In this document: piece by piece, positions 61,820 to 64,000 of the stretch
Numbering within the stretch: position 1 is the stretch's first letter
Layout of the letters: each line of letters starts with the position of its first letter
Notes under the pieces: generated by a model
Told to the model about the DNA's origin: nothing
What the model saw: the letters and a program-made list of their open reading frames with translations, nothing else
The model's database searches: none
Origin: Tahibacter harae
GTDB taxonomy: Bacteria; Pseudomonadota; Gammaproteobacteria; Xanthomonadales; Rhodanobacteraceae
Assembly (NCBI RefSeq): GCF_024437735.1
Contig: NZ_JANFQO010000026.1
Span: 1-64,000 of the forward strand
Direction: 5' to 3'
DNA: 64,000 nt
Program-made: the position numbers and the translations under genes

Positions 61820-64000
61820 ATGTCATTGAGGTCAAGCGCCCTCGCCGCCGCCCTAGTCACCGTCATCGCCCTGCCGGCGCAAGCCGCGCTCACGCTGGAC
61901 CAGATCATGGCCGAGCCGGACTGGATAGGCGCGCCGGTGGAATCGCCCTACTGGTCGGCCGACGGCAGCGCGGTCTACTACGCCCTCAAGCGCCCGGGCA
62001 ACGGCGTGCGCGACATCCACCGCATCGCCCTGAGCGACAACCGCGACAGCGTGCTGAGCCCGGCCGAACTGGCCGGCGCCGACGGCAGCGACGCCGTCTA
62101 CGACCAGGCCCGCCGCCGCGCCGCCTTCGTGCGCAACGGCGACATCTTCGTGCGCGACCTGGCCGGCAACCGCCTGATCCAGGTCACGCGCAGCACGGCT
62201 GACGAGCGCAATCCGCAGTTCTCCGCCGACCAGTCCAGCCTGCAGTACCGCCTGGGCAACGACTGGTACAGCTACGACTTCGCCAGCGGCGTGAACGCGC
62301 CGGTGGCCGTGCTCAAGACGGAAAAGAATCCCAGGGACAAGAAGCCGGGCGATTTCGAGCAGCTGCAGCTGCGCCTGATCGGCACGCTCAAGCAGGACTA
62401 CGACAACAAGCAGGCCCTCAAGGACCGCGCCGACGAACTGCGCAAGGCCGATCCCAGCCGCGCCGCCGAGCCGGTCTACCTCGGCGACGATGTGCAGGTC
62501 AGCGCCAGCCTGCTCTCGCCGGATGGCCGCTGGCTGCTGGTCGCGACCACGCCCAAGGGCCATGACGGCGGCCGCGCCGGCAAGATGCCGATGTACGTGA
62601 CCGAATCCGGCTACGAGGAAATCGAGGACGTGCGCACCCGCGTCGGTCGCGGCGATCCCGCCCCCGACACGCTCTGGCGCGTGGACCTGGCCAGCCAGGC
62701 CGTGACCAGGCTGGATTATTCCGGCCTGCCCGGCATCGAGGACGATCCGCTCGCCGCCGTGCGCGCCGAGAACGAAAAGGCCAAGGACTCCGCCAAGGAC
62801 GCCAAGGCCGACGACAAGGGCAAGAGCGGCAAGGACAAGAAGGACGCCAGGAAATCCGACAAGCCCGAAAAGGTGCAGCGCCCGCTCACCGTCGCTGCCA
62901 TGCAGTTCACCCGCGACGGCAGCCAGGGCGCCGTGGTGCTGCGCGCCATCGACAACAAGGACCGCTGGATCGTCAGCGTCAGCAACAGCGAAAAGCCGGC
63001 GCTGACCACCCGCCACCGCCTCACCGACCCGGCCTGGATCAACTGGAACTTCAACGAATTCGGCTGGCTGCCGGACAACCGCACGCTGTGGTACGTGTCC
63101 GAGGAAAGCGGCTATGCAGCCTTGTATACCCGCCGCGACGGCGACAAGCCCAAGGCCGTGGTGCAGGGCCGCTTCGAGGTGTCCTCGCCGGTGGTCTCGC
63201 CCGACGGCAACTGGTTCTACCTGCGCAGCAACGCCGAGGCGCCGTATGCCTACGATGCCTACCGCGTGCCCACCGCCGGCGGCGAATTCCAGCGCCTGAC
63301 CCAGTTCAAGGGCCTGGAAAGCTTCGCCCTGTCGCCCGATGGCAAGCAGCTGCTGGCCGCGCACTCCGCCAGCTACGTGCCGCAGCAGATCAGCGTGCTG
63401 CCCGCCGATGGCGGCAGCCCGCGCCAGCTCACCGACACGCGCAGCGCCGCGTTCAAGGCCATGAGCTGGCAGGCGCCGCAAATCGTCGGCGTGCCCTCCA
63501 GCCATACCAAGGATCCGATCTGGGGCAAGCTGTACACGCCGGCCGGCGCGGCCGCGGGCAAGCGTCCCATCGTGCTGTTCGTGCACGGCGCCGGCTATAC
63601 CCAGAACACGCACCTGAGCTATCCGTACTACTTCCGCGAGCAGATGTTCCACAACCTGCTCACCGAACGCGGTTATCTGGTGCTGGACCTGGACTACCGC
63701 GCCTCCGAGGGCTACGGCCGCGACTGGCGCACGGCCATCTACCGCCACATGGGCAAGCCCGAGCTGGAAGACCTGATCGACGGCGTCAACTGGCTGGTCA
63801 AGGAACATAACGGCGACGCTTCCCGCGTCGGCGTTTACGGCGGCTCCTACGGCGGCTTCATGACCCTGATCGCAATGTTCCAGGCGCCCGAGGTATTCAA
63901 GGCCGGCGCTGCCCTGCGCCCGGTCACCGACTGGACCCAGTACAACCACGAATACACGTCCAACATCCTCAACACGCCGCAGATCGACGACATCGCCTAC
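61820..64000 (+). CDS. S9-family prolyl oligopeptidase-like peptidase (truncated by window end)
   Basis: The first 727 codons are present. The product has a Sec signal peptide (SSALAAALVTVIALPAQA, cut near residue 23) and a beta-propeller part (residues about 40-560). A catalytic alpha/beta-hydrolase domain follows, with nucleophile Ser676 in VGVYGGSYGGFMTLI; the Asp and His lie beyond the window. Family members hydrolyse proline-containing or dipeptidyl substrates in the periplasm. Residues about 314-354 are a Lys/Asp/Ala-rich low-complexity insert within the propeller. Start ATG 61820 follows AGGAG. Confidence 0.93.
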   Translation, partial: MSLRSSALAAALVTVIALPAQAALTLDQIMAEPDWIGAPVESPYWSADGSAVYYALKRPGNGVRDIHRIALSDNRDSVLSPAELAGADGSDAVYDQARRRAAFVRNGDIFVRDLAGNRLIQVTRSTADERNPQFSADQSSLQYRLGNDWYSYDFASGVNAPVAVLKTEKNPRDKKPGDFEQLQLRLIGTLKQDYDNKQALKDRADELRKADPSRAAEPVYLGDDVQVSASLLSPDGRWLLVATTPKGHDGGRAGKMPMYVTESGYEEIEDVRTRVGRGDPAPDTLWRVDLASQAVTRLDYSGLPGIEDDPLAAVRAENEKAKDSAKDAKADDKGKSGKDKKDARKSDKPEKVQRPLTVAAMQFTRDGSQGAVVLRAIDNKDRWIVSVSNSEKPALTTRHRLTDPAWINWNFNEFGWLPDNRTLWYVSEESGYAALYTRRDGDKPKAVVQGRFEVSSPVVSPDGNWFYLRSNAEAPYAYDAYRVPTAGGEFQRLTQFKGLESFALSPDGKQLLAAHSASYVPQQISVLPADGGSPRQLTDTRSAAFKAMSWQAPQIVGVPSSHTKDPIWGKLYTPAGAAAGKRPIVLFVHGAGYTQNTHLSYPYYFREQMFHNLLTERGYLVLDLDYRASEGYGRDWRTAIYRHMGKPELEDLIDGVNWLVKEHNGDASRVGVYGGSYGGFMTLIAMFQAPEVFKAGAALRPVTDWTQYNHEYTSNILNTPQIDDIAY

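Overview
The window is about 64 kb of very GC-rich (roughly 68-70 %) gammaproteobacterial chromosome. The algZ-algR-hemC order, nudE-cysQ-mazG, apaG-apaH, the many secreted HEAT, beta-helix and SBBP proteins, and dispersed intergenic elements with a TTCGGGATT core all point to Lysobacterales (Xanthomonadales), probably a Rhodanobacteraceae such as a Dokdonella relative. The family is an inference from gene content, because no rRNA is present. I saw no tRNA, rRNA, insertion sequence, prophage, CRISPR array or replication origin.

Layout. 0-4.4 kb: partial Pro/Ala-rich gene at the left edge, then a leftward ECF sigma factor / anti-sigma / two secreted HEAT-repeat proteins cassette. 4.5-6.8 kb: gapA with its own promoter and terminator, then a Sel1-like periplasmic protein. 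6.9-10.9 kb: an LTA-synthase-like membrane sulfatase divergent from an OmpR-type regulator and a histidine kinase with a degraded ATPase domain. 11-17.6 kb: a COG4637-type ATPase, a GlsB-like stress membrane protein, a lipoprotein amidohydrolase, and a MarR regulator with a C-terminal cysteine cluster followed by a CPVC thioredoxin-like protein and a secreted protein. 18-21.3 kb: a SAM methyltransferase converging on a four-gene leftward operon (unknown protein, small GTPase, two Roadblock proteins). 21.4-25 kb: a low-gene-density stretch with a frameshifted DUF418 remnant, then small genes (PilZ, DUF486, DUF962). 25.4-27.6 kb: nudE-cysQ-mazG. 28-43.9 kb: a 4280-residue exported beta-helix/MBG-repeat protein flanked by two LuxR-type regulators of the same architecture. 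43.9-48.6 kb: apaG-apaH and an SBBP/TSP3-like secreted protein. 48.9-53.8 kb: a SoeABC-type cytoplasmic-facing sulfite dehydrogenase operon with a YbjQ-like gene inserted. 54-61.6 kb: a DUF481 outer-membrane protein, then a long leftward run esterase-algZ-algR-hemC-lodA-lodB. 61.8 kb to the right edge: a truncated S9 prolyl oligopeptidase-like peptidase.

How it fits together. Much of the window is envelope, export and signalling: an ECF system, two two-component systems, a GTPase/Roadblock switch and two LuxR regulators sit beside exported proteins of unknown role. Metabolic genes are housekeeping (glycolysis, heme, nucleotide clean-up) plus two redox specialities: sulfite oxidation into the quinone pool, and a quinoprotein amino-acid oxidase with its maturation flavoprotein. 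The strongest candidates for undescribed biology are the giant exoprotein with its flanking regulators and repeat domains, the shared GFE-type C-terminal motif, the GTPase/Roadblock operon and the MarR-Cys/thioredoxin cluster.
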